The notes: generated from the sequence alone by a model not told the origin. Counted from the stretch's first letter, positions 6,669 through 15,659 are shown. The stretch is 16,957 bases of DNA from Desulforamulus profundi (GCF_002607855.1 NZ_AWQQ01000114.1:1-16957); one strand, 5' to 3'. Numbers and translations: made by a program.

Positions 6669-7449
6669 GGAATCCCTCCCATATCAATGATCTTGATGGC
6701 CCAGGAAGCGGTAATCATGCCAGCCCCAAAGCTGAGGTCCAGTTTTTTTATCCGGTGACAGTGGCCGCAGCATTTGTACTGACCGGTGTATCCCCTGGAC
6801 AGCATGGCAAAGTAAACCCTTTCCGCCCTTTCATAGGACCGCAGAAAAAGCATGGCCAGCATACTGCCAATGGTTTTACGGTATGCCTGTCCCAAAGACC
6901 TCTGCCTGGTTTAAACCCCCGGGCTTTCCTGGCAGTCTGCATGCGGTTTAGTTCATCCATTACCACCGCGATGTAGCGTACCGTAAAGTCAATGAGCAAA
7001 ACAAAGATGCGGGGAAATTTAAGATGATTCAGGGCATGGATGATCTCCCGCAGGGAGGTGGTGGATGTCAGAAAGGCCATGCCCAAAAAGGCGGTCACCA
7101 TACGCAGGCAGGGAAGGACCGCCGCCTCCCAGCCTTCCCTGGTAGCCACCAATTTGAGAACGCCCAATTGCAGGGTCCATACAGGTTCTCCGGGGATGAC
7201 AAAGGGGAGGACAGAAACCATAACTCCACCGAAGGGCAGCACAAGAACCAGCCTTTTCACCAGGTGTACCGGGGCAATGCCTGCCAGTAGGGAGACCCCC
7301 AGCAGCAAGAAGGCCGTGATCATTAACAGTGTTTTGTCCTGCAGCGTGGTGGCGTTGATGATAAAGATCACCACAGCAATCAGCTTTACCCTGGCATCCA
7401 CGCCCCTGATCCAGGTCCCGGCAGCCAGCCTTTCCTCAATGCCCTGCAT
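6647..7449 (-). CDS. cbiQ: Cobalt ECF transporter transmembrane subunit CbiQ (one frame break)
   Basis: CbiQ is the membrane scaffold that couples the ATPase CbiO to the substrate-binding part CbiM/CbiN. The start is ATG at 7449. The N-terminal part holds the usual helices, for example VKLIAVVIFIINA and LVLVLPFGGVMVSVL, and the coupling-helix segment with KARGFKPGRG. At about 6897-6910 the frame breaks. The given frame ends in unrelated sequence, while the next frame continues RKTIGSMLAMLFLRSYERAE and YFAMLSRGYTG, the conserved CbiQ coupling region, then a last hydrophobic segment ending at 6647. One missing base restores a 267-residue protein, normal for the family. A possible original is GGCC reduced to GGC in CCAGGCAGAGG. 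Confidence 0.9.
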
Positions 7450-7471
7450 TTGTTTAACCCCCGCGGCTTCC

Positions 7472-7774
7472 TTATGAACAATTCTGCCTTTTCACCAGGA
7501 ATCTCTTCATGCCCATGACCAGGCCAAAGGTAAGCGCCACCCCGGTGGCCCCTGCTGCCCCGGTGGCCAGGAATTCACTTTGCATACCCGGCATACTATA
7601 ATCGGGAATGGGGGAAGTAAGAACTTCTTTCCCATAAGCCCTTTGGATAAAGTTTTGATCTTCCGCCACTCTCTCCAACCCGTCCGGATGGGGGGAGGCA
7701 AAGGGCGACAAAAAGACAGCCACCAGTAAAGCGATCAACAAACCGGCCAGTAGTTTTTTATTCACTGCAAACAT
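7472..7774 (-). CDS. cbiN: Cobalt transporter accessory subunit CbiN (PDGLE protein)
   Basis: This 100-residue protein has one N-terminal hydrophobic segment (8-24), an extracytoplasmic loop beginning PHPDGLERVAED (PDGLE at 30-34), and one C-terminal hydrophobic segment (about 71-88), the topology of CbiN/NikN-type subunits. In the family the small subunit contacts CbiM and is needed for metal loading. The start ATG at 7774 overlaps the end of cbiM by 17 bp, and cbiQ follows 22 bp after the stop. The frame is intact. The loop ends SPIPDYSMPG, also typical of PDGLE proteins. Confidence 0.88.
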   Translation of the reverse strand: MFAVNKKLLAGLLIALLVAVFLSPFASPHPDGLERVAEDQNFIQRAYGKEVLTSPIPDYSMPGMQSEFLATGAAGATGVALTFGLVMGMKRFLVKRQNCS

Positions 7775-8404
7775 CCCCCTTCCTCAGCCAGTTGGGAGAA
7801 AACCCTGCGTTAAGGACGGCCAGCACCACCGCAGCGGTAATAACACCTTCCCCGATGCCAATCAGCGCGTGAACCCCCAGCATGGCCGGCAGGACTACGG
7901 CAAAGGGTATCCCCGACAGGGCAAGTTCTGCGCTGGTCATGAAGGCCGCGGCCATTACGGAGGCCCAGGAAGCGGCAAAGGAGGCCAGGGCAACACCGGT
8001 TTTCCCTTTGATCAACCGACTTAGGGGCCCGTAAATGCCGGCGGCTACCAGCACGCCAACGACCCCCATGTTTAAAATATTGGCCCCCAGGGCGGTCAGC
8101 CCGCCATCCTGAAAAACAAAACACTGGATCATCAGTACCGTGGCCAGAACGATACTGGCACTCCATGGACCCAGCAGGGCTGTTGCCAGGGCCGCCCCCA
8201 GCAGGTGACCGGATGTTCCCCCGGCGATGGGAAAATTGATCATCTGGGCGGCAAAGATAAAGGCTGCCATTACTCCCAGTTGGGGTACCTGTCGGTCACT
8301 GATTTGTTCCCTGGTTTTAGCAATGCTGTAGCCCAGGACCCTGTGCTGATGGCCGTAGCGGAAACCCAGGTTTTGGCATCTAAAAAACCATCCGGGATGT
8401 GCAT
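7758..8404 (-). CDS. cbiM: Cobalt transporter substrate-binding subunit CbiM (one frame break)
   Basis: CbiM is the metal-specific membrane subunit. The true start is ATG at 8404, with GGGAGGG upstream, giving MHIPDGFLDAKTW. The N-terminal Met-His is the known metal-binding end in this family. Near 8339-8341 the frame breaks after AISTG: the given frame soon stops, while the next continues VLGYSIAKTREQISDRQV and joins the long downstream frame. Restoring one G gives 215 residues and puts a histidine at 67 in GGTSGHLLG, the position of the second metal ligand known in NikM. Several hydrophobic helices follow. An annotation from the first ATG in the downstream frame (8270) would lose the metal-binding N-terminus. 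Confidence 0.92.
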
Positions 8405-8469
8405 ATATATCCCTCCCTAATTTAATGAAAAACCTCTACCGGGCTTTTCTTATCTTCCTAACGTGAAAT

Positions 8470-8520
8470 AAAAAAGCCATGTAGGTTCCGGACTTCCGGT
8501 TCAACAACTTCCGTGGCTTT
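8470..8520 (-). terminator. Terminator in the cbiM leader (possible attenuator)
   Basis: On the minus strand AAAGCCA (8520-8514) pairs with TGGCTTT (8479-8473), enclosing a smaller CCGGAAGTCCGG stem, and six T follow (8475-8470). It ends 66 bp before the cbiM start. Its 5' arm overlaps the conserved AAGCCAC of the riboswitch-like region, and its 3' arm follows the B12-box-like sequence. Confidence 0.7.
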
Positions 8521-8573
8521 GACAAGAACTTTATTATCAATAAAACTGCGGTGTCCGGTTTGAATTCCCTGTA
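8481..8573 (-). promoter_or_regulatory. Cobalamin-riboswitch-like leader, divergent or degenerate
   Basis: In 5'-3' order on the minus strand it contains ACAGGGAATTC (8572-8562), CCGGACACCGCAG, AAGCCACGG, then GTTGAACCGGAAG running into a B12-box-like AAGTCCGGAACCTAC (8495-8481). The cobalamin family has GGGAA, AAGCCACUG and AGYCMGGARACCUGC in this order, and the position ahead of cbiM fits. It departs from the family: the GGUG segment after GGGAA seems missing, the CCCGC...CUGU region is replaced by an AT-rich hairpin TTTATT/AATAAA, and the segment between AAGCCAC and the B12 box is short. It may be a variant, a decayed copy, or damaged by base errors. Confidence 0.45.
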
Positions 8574-8682
8574 GTGATTTTATTCTCCGGAAACTTCATT
8601 ATTCCTGCCATTTGAAAGGTAAGAAGTGAGAAATCTTTGAAAGGTTGTATCTTATGTATCTATCACTTCGCATCCCTGAACT

Positions 8683-9573
8683 TTATACTGTCTCCTCCTG
8701 TTTGGGTAGGCACTGGATGGCAATGACGCCGGCCAGTATCATGGCGCAGCCCAGAAGTTGCAGGGGATACATCAGTTCCCCCAGAACCAGGAAAGCAACT
8801 GCCGCTGCCACCACCGGTTCCAGGGTGCTGGTTAACCCGGTGATCACCGGTGTGAGGTAGTTCAGGCCGCAAAAATAAAAACCAAAGGGCAGTACCGTGG
8901 CAAATACCGCGATGTAGAGAAAAAACAACCACTCAGTGGTGCTGTGACCCACCATGGCGATCCAGGGCGGCTGAAAAACATTCCAGACCAGCGCCCCGAA
9001 GCCGAAACAATATAAAAGGGTGGTCCAGGGGTTGAGGGTGCTCAGACCCTTCTTCCCGTAGATGGTGTAAAAGGCCAGGGTCACGGCAGAAACCAGACCG
9101 CTCACCAGTCCCGGCAGGTTCACCGCCAGTCCCCCTCCCGGGGCGCCGTTCACAATCAGGTAACCGCCCCCGGCGGTCAGCAGCAGGGCCAGCAGTTTGG
9201 CGGGCCCCATCTTTTCCCCCTGAAAGAGAAAGGCGTAGGCGGCCACAATGCCTGGCGCCAGGTACTGCAGAAACACTGCGGTGGCCACGTTGGTCTGGCT
9301 GATGGTATAGAGATAACTGAACTGATTCAGCGCAATTCCGCCGATCCCCAGTACGGCCAGGTAGAGAAGATCGCATTTTTTTACCCGTAGCAAATGAGGT
9401 TTCCAAAGGGCCAGGTAGGCCAGCAGCACCAGGAAGGACAAAGTAATCCTGATGGTGACCAGGTGCAGGGGGTTTACCTGCTGGTTAAATAAAATTTTGG
9501 CCACGGTGCCGGAGATCCCCCACATGGACGTAGCCCCTACCAAAAAGAAAAATCCTTTGACGGACGGCTTCAA
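8683..9573 (-). CDS. EamA-family (drug/metabolite superfamily) permease
   Basis: This 296-residue membrane protein has about ten hydrophobic helices arranged as two EamA repeats (about 6-142 and 155-288). Typical motifs are present: TSMWGISGTVAKIL in helix 1, VATAVFLQYLAPGIVAAYAF in the first repeat and TGLTSTLEPVVAAAVAFLVL in the second. The family exports or imports amino acids, nucleosides and other metabolites; the substrate cannot be told from sequence. The start is TTG at 9573 with GGGGGTG upstream, the best in-frame choice. It is transcribed divergently from azlCD. It lies 279 bp upstream of cbiM, but the leader between them suggests separate control. The frame is intact. Confidence 0.9.
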   Translation of the reverse strand: MKPSVKGFFFLVGATSMWGISGTVAKILFNQQVNPLHLVTIRITLSFLVLLAYLALWKPHLLRVKKCDLLYLAVLGIGGIALNQFSYLYTISQTNVATAVFLQYLAPGIVAAYAFLFQGEKMGPAKLLALLLTAGGGYLIVNGAPGGGLAVNLPGLVSGLVSAVTLAFYTIYGKKGLSTLNPWTTLLYCFGFGALVWNVFQPPWIAMVGHSTTEWLFFLYIAVFATVLPFGFYFCGLNYLTPVITGLTSTLEPVVAAAVAFLVLGELMYPLQLLGCAMILAGVIAIQCLPKQEETV

Positions 9574-9593
9574 ACCTTACACCCCCTGAGGGT

Positions 9594-9599
9594 ATTGTA
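9594..9599 (-). promoter_or_regulatory. Candidate -10 of the EamA permease promoter
   Basis: TACAAT on the minus strand is preceded by TGT (extended -10). No convincing -35 is present. It sits about 20 bases upstream of the TTG start. Confidence 0.35.
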
Positions 9600-9663
9600 A
9601 CAGATTCCCCGGTCTGTGGAATACAGAAAAGTTGCCCTTTGGCGGACAAAAGTTTATTCCCGG

Positions 9664-9693
9664 ATGACAGGCATGGACAAATTCTGTTATTAT
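9664..9693 (+). promoter_or_regulatory. Candidate promoter of azlCD
   Basis: ATGACA (9664-9669) and TATTAT (9688-9693) are 18 bases apart. The start would be near 9700, leaving about 32 bases of leader with AAGGAGG at 9716-9722. Confidence 0.5.
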
Positions 9694-9731
9694 TAGAACT
9701 ATCTACGGTTTTGCGAAGGAGGTTTAGTCAG

Positions 9732-10435
9732 TTGGTTCGTTCAGACATAAAAGAAGGGATTAGTGCGGCCCTGCCGGTTGTCTTCGGTTATTTTCCCATC
9801 GGAATGGCCTTTGGCGTTTTAGCGGTGCAATCGGGCATGTCCACCGTAGAAATTTTTATGATGTCTTTGCTGGTATACGCAGGTTCTTCCCAATTTATCG
9901 CGGCAGGCTGCTGGCAGCCCAGGCTTCCATCGGCGCCATTGTTTTAACCACTTTTCTGGTCAATTCCCGTCATATGTTAATGACGGCTTCCCTGGCTCCT
10001 TACGTAAGAAACATTAATGCGAAATTACTGTCTCTGCTGGGCTTTTGGGTCACCGATGAAACCTATGCCATTTCCATCGGCGCGGTTGCAAAACAGCAAA
10101 AAAGTCAGTGGTACTTCTTGGGCTTGTTTATTACTTCCCATTTGGCCTGGCTTTCCAGCACCGTGCTGGGCTCGGTGATGGGCAACTTTATCCCGGAGCC
10201 CCAAAAGTTCGGCCTTGATTTTGCCCTGCCGGCCATGTTCATCGCCCTGCTGATCCTTCAGGTGAGACACAAGAAGGCCATTTCCATTATCTTTATTTCC
10301 GCAGTCTTATCCATCGGTATCAAACTGAACCTGGGCGGCAGTTGGAACATCATCCTGGCCACCGTCATTTCTGTAACGATAGGAGTGTTGATTGATAAAT
10401 GGATGGAAAAGTCCTCACAATCATTATCGGCATGA
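9732..10435 (+). CDS. azlC: Branched-chain amino acid exporter subunit AzlC (one frame break)
   Basis: AzlC is the large subunit of the AzlCD system, which exports branched-chain amino acids and confers 4-azaleucine resistance in Bacillus subtilis. The start is TTG at 9732, with AAGGAGG nine bases upstream, giving LVRSDIKEGISAALPVVFGY. The upstream in-frame ATG at 9639 lies before the promoter and is unlikely. The motif PIGMAFGVLA and the segment LLVYAGSSQFIAAG are typical. The frame breaks at 9906-9909: after IAAG the given frame becomes CWQPRLPSA, while the next gives LLAAQASIGAIVLTTFLVNS and continues to the stop. Restoring one C (GGCC) gives 234 residues, normal length. The end overlaps azlD by 37 bp. 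Confidence 0.92.
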
Positions 10436-10718
10436 TGATTGTCACCTACATCCCCCGCATGCTGCCCCTGGCCATTTTATCCCGCATCAATATTTCCAAG
10501 GGACTGCTGAACTGGCTGAGTTATGTCCCGGTGGCCGTGCTGTCCGCGCTGCTGGCCCCGGAACTGCTGCTGAAAGACGGGCAGCTCAGTGTCAATCTTT
10601 CAAACACCTACCTGCTGGCTGCCATCCCCTGCTTTATCACCGGTATTTACAGCAAGAGCATCTTTTTAACGGTGGTCACCGGCATGGCATGGTGGTTCTG
10701 TTAAACAAGTTCATGTAA
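10399..10718 (+). CDS. azlD: Branched-chain amino acid exporter small subunit AzlD (late frame break)
   Basis: AzlD is the small membrane partner of AzlC. The start is ATG at 10399 inside the end of azlC, with AGGAG 14 bases before it. The segment MMIVTYIPRMLPLAIL is characteristic of the family, and three to four hydrophobic helices are present. The given frame stops at 10704 after TGMAWWFC. If one base is restored at 10684-10690 (for example GGCC in place of GGC), the end becomes GMAMVVLLNKFM, stopping at 10718, 106 residues in all. That hydrophobic end is more typical of AzlD than WWFC. The terminator begins one base after this second stop, supporting the longer form. Confidence 0.9.
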
Positions 10719-10750
10719 AAATGCCGCCGAACAGAACCGGCGGCATTTTT
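10719..10750. terminator. Terminator between azlD and sbcC
   Basis: A perfect 11-bp stem AAATGCCGCCG/CGGCGGCATTT encloses an 8-base loop and is followed by T. The A-run on the left gives a T-run for the minus strand too, so it can end both azlCD and sbcDC transcripts. Confidence 0.92.
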
Positions 10751-10815
10751 GATCAGCCCTTCTTGCAAGGTAACAAACCCTATCTGCCATAGAGTAACCA
10801 CAACCACTCCATTAC

Positions 10816-13768
10816 CTAAAGCTTTGTCCCTTCCACCGGAGAATAGCTTAAATGCAGGGCATACTCCACCTTGTCGTCAAAGGCTGATCGTGGGAAACCA
10901 GCAGCAGCTGCTCAAATTTACATTCCTGCTGGGCTTTGCTGACGGCCTCGGCCAGCATGATCCTGCTCTCGGTATCCAGACCGTAGGTGGGTTCGTCAAA
11001 GGCACAAAAACCGGCAGTGGAAAATTCCTTTACCAGGGCCAGCTGCATGGCCAGGGCGGCTTTCATTTGCTGCCCGCCGGAGAGGCTGGCAAACCGCTTC
11101 TCCCCGGAAACCGTGGTGACCGTCAGGCTGTAATCTCCGGCGCGCCAGTGAAACTGGGCTGCTTCGTTGCTCATGGAATTATAAATGGCCTGGGCCTGGG
11201 CGGCCACCCGGCAGGTCAGGTTTCTGGCTACCGGCTCCTGGGCGTTTTTCAGGGTATGCCGGGCCTTTTCTAAAATCTTTTCCTGGGACTGCAGGCGTAC
11301 CAGTTCCTTTACCTGTTCCTCCCTTTGCCGGTGCAGATGGTTCATCTGTTGTACCCTTTGCTTCTGCTCCTCCACCAGCCTGACCGCTTCCTCCAGCTTG
11401 CTGGTGGCTTCACCCAGGTCCAGGTTGGCCCGGGCGTAGAGTTCTTTTAGCTCCCTGTGTTGATCCGGATTGTAGGCAGCTTCGGCTGCCTTGAATTTTT
11501 GCTCGGACGCCGCCAGTTCGCTTTCTGCTTCTCTAAGCCTGGCCCTGTGTTGGTCCAGCTTGTCCAGGTATTCCTGCGTTTTTTCGGCGGCCGGCTGGTT
11601 CTGCAGGTATTTTGTATAACCGGGCAGGTGGCGGCTCTTCACCCGGTTTGCTTCAGCCAGTTTTTCATCCAGTCCCGCATAGGGCTGCAGCTGCTGTTCC
11701 AATTCCTCAATTTGCTGCTGCATTCCGGCAAGGGAGCCTGCAAGAACGGCGGCTTTCTTTTCTGCCTCCCCGGCCCTTTGCAAAAGCAGTTGAATATCCT
11801 GAGCCAGTGCCTTGAGGGTCCTGTCCTCGGCATCCATTTCTTTCCTGCGGGCTACCCGCATGGTCATGATTTCCTGGGCCGCGTTGTACTGTTGTTCCAC
11901 CACAGGCTTCCACTTTTGAAAACAATCGTAGAGGAATCTTTGCAGGTCTTTCATTTCTTCCACCGCCGCCCGGTAAACGGACGGGTCAAGCTCCTGAGTT
12001 TCAACAAGGCCCCTGAGTCTGGGCGGTATTTCACCCATCTTTAATTGCAAAACCAGTTTTTCCGCCGCCAGCCGGCCGGCGGGGTCCTCCAGTTGCTGAT
12101 ACAACCCGGCGATGCCCTTGCCGAGCTGGCGGACCCGGGCCTGTTTTTCCACCTCTTCCTTCTCCAGGGCCAGCCATTTTTCCAGCTCAGCCCCGGCCCC
12201 GGCCGCCAGGCGGAGTTTTTCCCGGTGCTCCTCAGCCGCAGCCTTTATTTTCTGGTTTAAACCGGCTAAGTCCTGCCTGGCCTTTGCGGGGTCGAACTGG
12301 CTGCAGGCGGTGCCCAGGAGGGGACACTGTCCGCCGGAAAGCCTGGCCAGCTGTTGTTCCAGGTTGGCCTTGTCTTGCTTGGTCCTTTCCAAAAGGGCCC
12401 TGCATTCACGTTCCTGACTCTCGGCCTGTTCAAGTTGCTCTTTGGCCCGTGCCATCCGTTGAGGAATTTTGGTGTCAAGTTGGCGAAAAGTTTGCTCCAG
12501 TTCCGTCATCTGGTCAATGGCCGATTTGTTCACAGCGCTCATGGCCTTGAGCCATTCCACCACCCGGACCAGGCCATTCTTTAGTTCTTCCGCCCGTTCC
12601 TTTGCCTGCAGGCAGTCCCCTTCGCCGGCCTCATACAGGGCCACCTGCTGCTGCAGGACTTCCCGTCTGCTTTGATATTCACGCTCTTTACTGCCGGCAT
12701 TTTCCCGGTCCCTGGCTGCTTCTTGTCTTTTTGCTGCCAGGTCCCTGGTTAAACCCGTTTCTTCCCTCTGAAGGGTGGTGAGCGTTTTATGTAAACTATC
12801 TCGGGTGACCCGTTGTTTTTCCAACTGGCTGATTTGCTTTTCCAATAAAGTGAACGCCTGGTAGTCTTCCTTAGTTTGTTCTAGGATTTTCCCCGCCTGC
12901 CTGGCCTCCTCAACCCGGGCCGAGGCCATGTTCACGTCGGCCCGGGCCTGCCCTGCATTGCTTCTGGCCTCGCCAACCTTCAGCACAGCCGTCTGGTATT
13001 GCTTCATTAAGTCGTCGTACCGCTCCAGGTCCCGGCCTGTACTTTCCAACCGTTCCCGGCATTTCTGCACCAGCATTTCCAAAACAGCCTTTTGCTGCAA
13101 ACCTTCTTCCAGCTTCGCCGGTGCATCCCGGAGCTGAGCAATCTGGCCCTCCAACCCGCTGATGACGCTGCGCTGGTTGGCCATGTCCTGCCGGATTTCA
13201 TCACAGGGTTCCTTTAAATAATCAAAACACTGGCGAAAAATGTCCACGTCCAGAAGAGGGTCAAAGTGGTTTTTGGCTTCGCTGGGCTTCAGGTCAAAGG
13301 GCAGGGTGAAACGGCCCTGTTTTACCCCCAGCAGGCTGTGAAAAACCTCCGCCAGGCGTTCCGGAGCATCCACACCGGCCAGGTTGGCCAGAAAGGCCTT
13401 GACCTCTTGCTCCCCTTCGGCCTCGATGAAGTCATCATCCTGCCGCACAACCTTCCAGCGCCGTCCCCCGTTGCCCGCATCCCTTTCAACCCGGTACAGG
13501 CAGTCCTGGTGCCAGACCCAGACATCGATTTCGCCGGATTTGCTGCCATTCCTTAATAAATAGGTGTTTTTGGCCATCCTGCGTTGCCCCTGACGGGTTC
13601 GGCGTCAAACAGGGCATAGCCGATGGCCTCAATGAGCGTGCTTTTGCCGGCCCCGTTTTTGCCGGCGATCTGGTTGATGCCCGGCTCCAGGTGGACGGTA
13701 ATCCCCTGGCCGCTGTCACCCTCACCATAGCTTTTGATGTTTTTCAACCTGATTTTTTGTATCCACAT
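10816..13768 (-). CDS. sbcC: DNA double-strand break repair ATPase SbcC (two frame breaks)
   Basis: SbcC is a Rad50-type SMC-like ATPase that with SbcD cuts hairpins and processes DNA ends. The start ATG at 13768 shares a base with the sbcD stop (TGATG), so translation is coupled. Walker A GKNGAGKS is at 36-43, followed by long coiled coils rich in Glu, Gln, Lys and Leu. A mid-protein hook CPLLGTAC falls at about residues 482-489, and the C-terminus has signature LSGGQ, Walker B FCAFDEPTYGLD and LLLVSHD. The frame breaks twice. At 13578-13584 the Walker A segment (…RGNA) passes to MAKNTYLLRNGSKSG. At 10882-10885 the SHDQ end becomes PLTTRW, while the next frame gives FDDKVEYALHLSYSPVEG and stops at 10816. 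Restored length is about 984 residues, normal for the family. Confidence 0.93.
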
Positions 13769-15132
13769 CAGGCATCACCTTCCTTTGCCGTGGCCACGGA
13801 CCTCTCCGGCATTTCCTCCAGGGCCTCCGCCACCAGCAATTCCAGCAGCCCACAGGCATTAAGCCTTTCCCTGATCTCCTGGGCCGAGGCCCGGCTGCGC
13901 ACATCTTCCTTCAGTTGGTAAAACAACCTGGTCAGCATGCCTGCCTGGTGTTCCAACCCCGGCAGCGGGTTATGCATGACCACCTCATGGATGGCAGACA
14001 GTTCAAGGGCCTCCCTGGAAGGAATTTCTTGAAGGGTGCCCTCCGGAGAATTTTCCCCGACAGCCAGCTGCAGGCCGCCGGAATTTACCTCCACAGCCTT
14101 CACCGGCAGGTTTTCCTCCAAATAAAGGGCCAGGGCTTCGGTATCCAGGCGGATGCGGCCCAGGTTGACCGTACCGGTCAGTTCCAACCTCACAGCATCC
14201 TCCGGCGACGCTCCCAGGACCCGAAGATTTTCTGTAATGTCTGCCTGAATGGCATCCATGGCCCGCTTGGTTTTATTGCTGTGGGGAGAGCAGTCATAGC
14301 GCAGGCTGAAGACTTTTCTCCTGGGAACCGCCACAATTTCCACCCTTTGCAGGGGGCATGTCCGGGACGGGTCCATTTCCACCACCGCCATGCCCCGGGG
14401 TTGTCCGTCGTAACGGCACTCTTCCAGACGGACATGTTCCGGGGAACCGGGGTTGACGGCCCATCCCCCGTGGTTCATGGGTTTGTGAATGTGGCCCAGG
14501 GCCAGGTAATCCACGCATTGGTGGAGGAACTCCAGGTTTTCTTTGGAGAATCCGCCGCCTTCTTGTACCACATAGTCAGGCCCGGCATGCAGCAGCATGA
14601 TCGACGCCCCGGGCTTACCGTCCTGCTGCCAGCCTGTGAGGGTTTCAGCAATCAGGCGGGCCCTTTTAATGGTGCCGGCGCCCAGGTAGCCCGCACCGAC
14701 AATGCGGACTCCTTTGAAGTCGATGTAGGAACCGCTTCTTTTCCGACCATCCCAGGGTGTAATCAGCGGCCCCTCGGATGTGAAGGGAATGGATAACAGG
14801 TGGATCAGTCCGATATCATTTAAATACCGTACCCAGGTGTGTGACTCTCCGGTAACGGTGGCCCGGTCGTGGTTGCCTTCAATGGCAAAGACAGGAACCC
14901 CCGCTTCTTGAAGGGGCTTCAGACAGGCGGTGGCCTGCTGCAAAACAGGGGGCTGGATGCTGGGAGAATCATAAAGGTCCCCGGCAATAAGCAGGGCGTC
15001 CGCTTTTTGTTCAATGGTATACCGGACAATCCAATCAAGGGCCTGTGCAAAATCCGAATCCGGCAGTTTGCCGCCCAGGCGCTGCCGGCCCAGGTGAATA
15101 TCCGAACAGTGAATAAATTTTACCGTGGCCAT
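13768..15132 (-). CDS. sbcD: DNA double-strand break repair nuclease SbcD
   Basis: SbcD is the Mre11-type metallophosphoesterase partner of SbcC. I chose ATG at 15132, which has GAAGGAG eight bases upstream and places the first motif right at the N-terminus (MATVKFIHCSDIHLG). The longer frame from 15177 lacks support and would overlap the promoter. The metal-binding motifs are SDIH at 10-13, GDLYD at 51-55, GNHD at 86-89, LHAG at 181-184 and GHIH at 213-216. The rest forms the capping and SbcC-binding regions, ending in a helical segment. The length of 454 residues is slightly above the usual 380-420. The stop overlaps the sbcC start by one base. The frame is intact. Confidence 0.95.
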   Translation of the reverse strand: MATVKFIHCSDIHLGRQRLGGKLPDSDFAQALDWIVRYTIEQKADALLIAGDLYDSPSIQPPVLQQATACLKPLQEAGVPVFAIEGNHDRATVTGESHTWVRYLNDIGLIHLLSIPFTSEGPLITPWDGRKRSGSYIDFKGVRIVGAGYLGAGTIKRARLIAETLTGWQQDGKPGASIMLLHAGPDYVVQEGGGFSKENLEFLHQCVDYLALGHIHKPMNHGGWAVNPGSPEHVRLEECRYDGQPRGMAVVEMDPSRTCPLQRVEIVAVPRRKVFSLRYDCSPHSNKTKRAMDAIQADITENLRVLGASPEDAVRLELTGTVNLGRIRLDTEALALYLEENLPVKAVEVNSGGLQLAVGENSPEGTLQEIPSREALELSAIHEVVMHNPLPGLEHQAGMLTRLFYQLKEDVRSRASAQEIRERLNACGLLELLVAEALEEMPERSVATAKEGDA

Positions 15133-15166
15133 AAATTGCACTCCTTCAGCAACTTGTACTGGTTCA

Positions 15167-15195
15167 ATTATATCCAACCCGCAGTCTGATTGCCA
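15167..15195 (-). promoter_or_regulatory. Candidate promoter of sbcDC
   Basis: On the minus strand TATAAT (15172 to 15167) is perfect, with a weak TGGCAA 17 bases upstream. The start would be near 15160, about 28 bases before the chosen sbcD ATG. This placement also argues against the longer sbcD start at 15177. Confidence 0.5.
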
Positions 15196-15233
15196 GGTTC
15201 TATATCTAATGCAAAAAATTGGAGCGGCTGATG

Positions 15234-15267
15234 CCCTGGATTTTCTGCGAGCTTCTTCCTTCCAGGG
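15234..15267. repeat. Inverted repeat CCCTGGA/TCCAGGG upstream of sbcDC
   Basis: A perfect 7-bp inverted repeat with a 20-base spacer lies about 60 bp upstream of the sbcDC promoter. There is no T-run on either side, so it is not an obvious terminator. An operator role is possible but not supported by a known motif; it does not match the Gram-positive LexA box. Confidence 0.25.
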
Positions 15268-15300
15268 GTATACTATCCAAAAAAGTAATTATGAAAAAAC

Positions 15301-15334
15301 AAAAGGCCCTCCACCAGGTGAAGGGCTTTTTGTC
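15301..15334 (-). terminator. Terminator of the DUF378 gene
   Basis: On the minus strand AAAAGCCCTTCAC pairs with GTGGAGGGCCTTTT (one bulge, one G-U) around a three-base loop, and GTTTTTTC follows. It begins directly after the stop codon at 15335. Confidence 0.8.
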
Positions 15335-15559
15335 TTACTTGTTTTCTACCTGTGCTCTGTCACGGAACAGGGTGGGAATTAAAATAATGCCGGAAATACC
15401 TACTAAGCTGTAGATAATTCTGCTTAGCAAAGAGGCTTCCCGTACTGCGTCCCCACCGAGCAGGGCAGCAACCAGGTCCCAGCTGAAAAGGCCAACCAGC
15501 AACCAGTTTAATGCGCCTACGATGACCAGCACCAAGGCAATTCTGGATAACAATTCCAC
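15335..15559 (-). CDS. DUF378 family small membrane protein
   Basis: I chose GTG at 15559, which has AAGGAGTG about six bases upstream. The in-frame GTG at 15568 overlaps that ribosome site and is less likely. The 74-residue product has two hydrophobic helices. The first is SRIALVLVIVGALNWLLVGL and the second IIYSLVGISGIILIPTLF, joined by a loop FSWDLVAALLGGDA. The GALNWLLVGLF and LVGISG motifs are typical of DUF378, a family of two-helix inner membrane proteins of unknown function common in Firmicutes (YuzA-like). It is a single-gene unit with its own candidate promoter and terminator. Confidence 0.9.
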   Translation of the reverse strand: MELLSRIALVLVIVGALNWLLVGLFSWDLVAALLGGDAVREASLLSRIIYSLVGISGIILIPTLFRDRAQVENK

Positions 15560-15630
15560 CGTTATCACTCCTTGATGAAAAAATATGATTACGATGAGTA
15601 TTGTTACCCAATTTGTTAATTGTTATACAC

Positions 15631-15659
15631 TTTAAACCAAAAAATTAGATATCAGTCAA
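15631..15659 (-). promoter_or_regulatory. Candidate promoter of the DUF378 gene
   Basis: TTGACT (15659 to 15654) and TTTAAA (15636 to 15631) are 17 bases apart on the minus strand. The -10 is weak. The start would be near 15624, about 65 bases ahead of the gene. Confidence 0.4.

Noticed and set aside
9639..9731. Upstream ATG at 9639 as the start of azlC.
   Set aside because: It lies upstream of the best promoter, has no ribosome site, and adds residues foreign to AzlC. The TTG at 9732 has a strong AAGGAGG.
11457..12044. Open frame of 195 codons on the plus strand opposite sbcC, with other long frames nearby.
   Set aside because: Antisense shadow of the coiled-coil coding sequence; composition (Phe, Leu, Gln, His) follows from reversed Glu/Lys/Gln codons.
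13915..14796. Long open frame of 293 codons on the plus strand opposite sbcD.
   Set aside because: It lies wholly antisense to a well-supported sbcD with all nuclease motifs. It has no ribosome site and its His/Gly/Gln-rich translation resembles no family; it is a by-product of the codon bias of sbcD.
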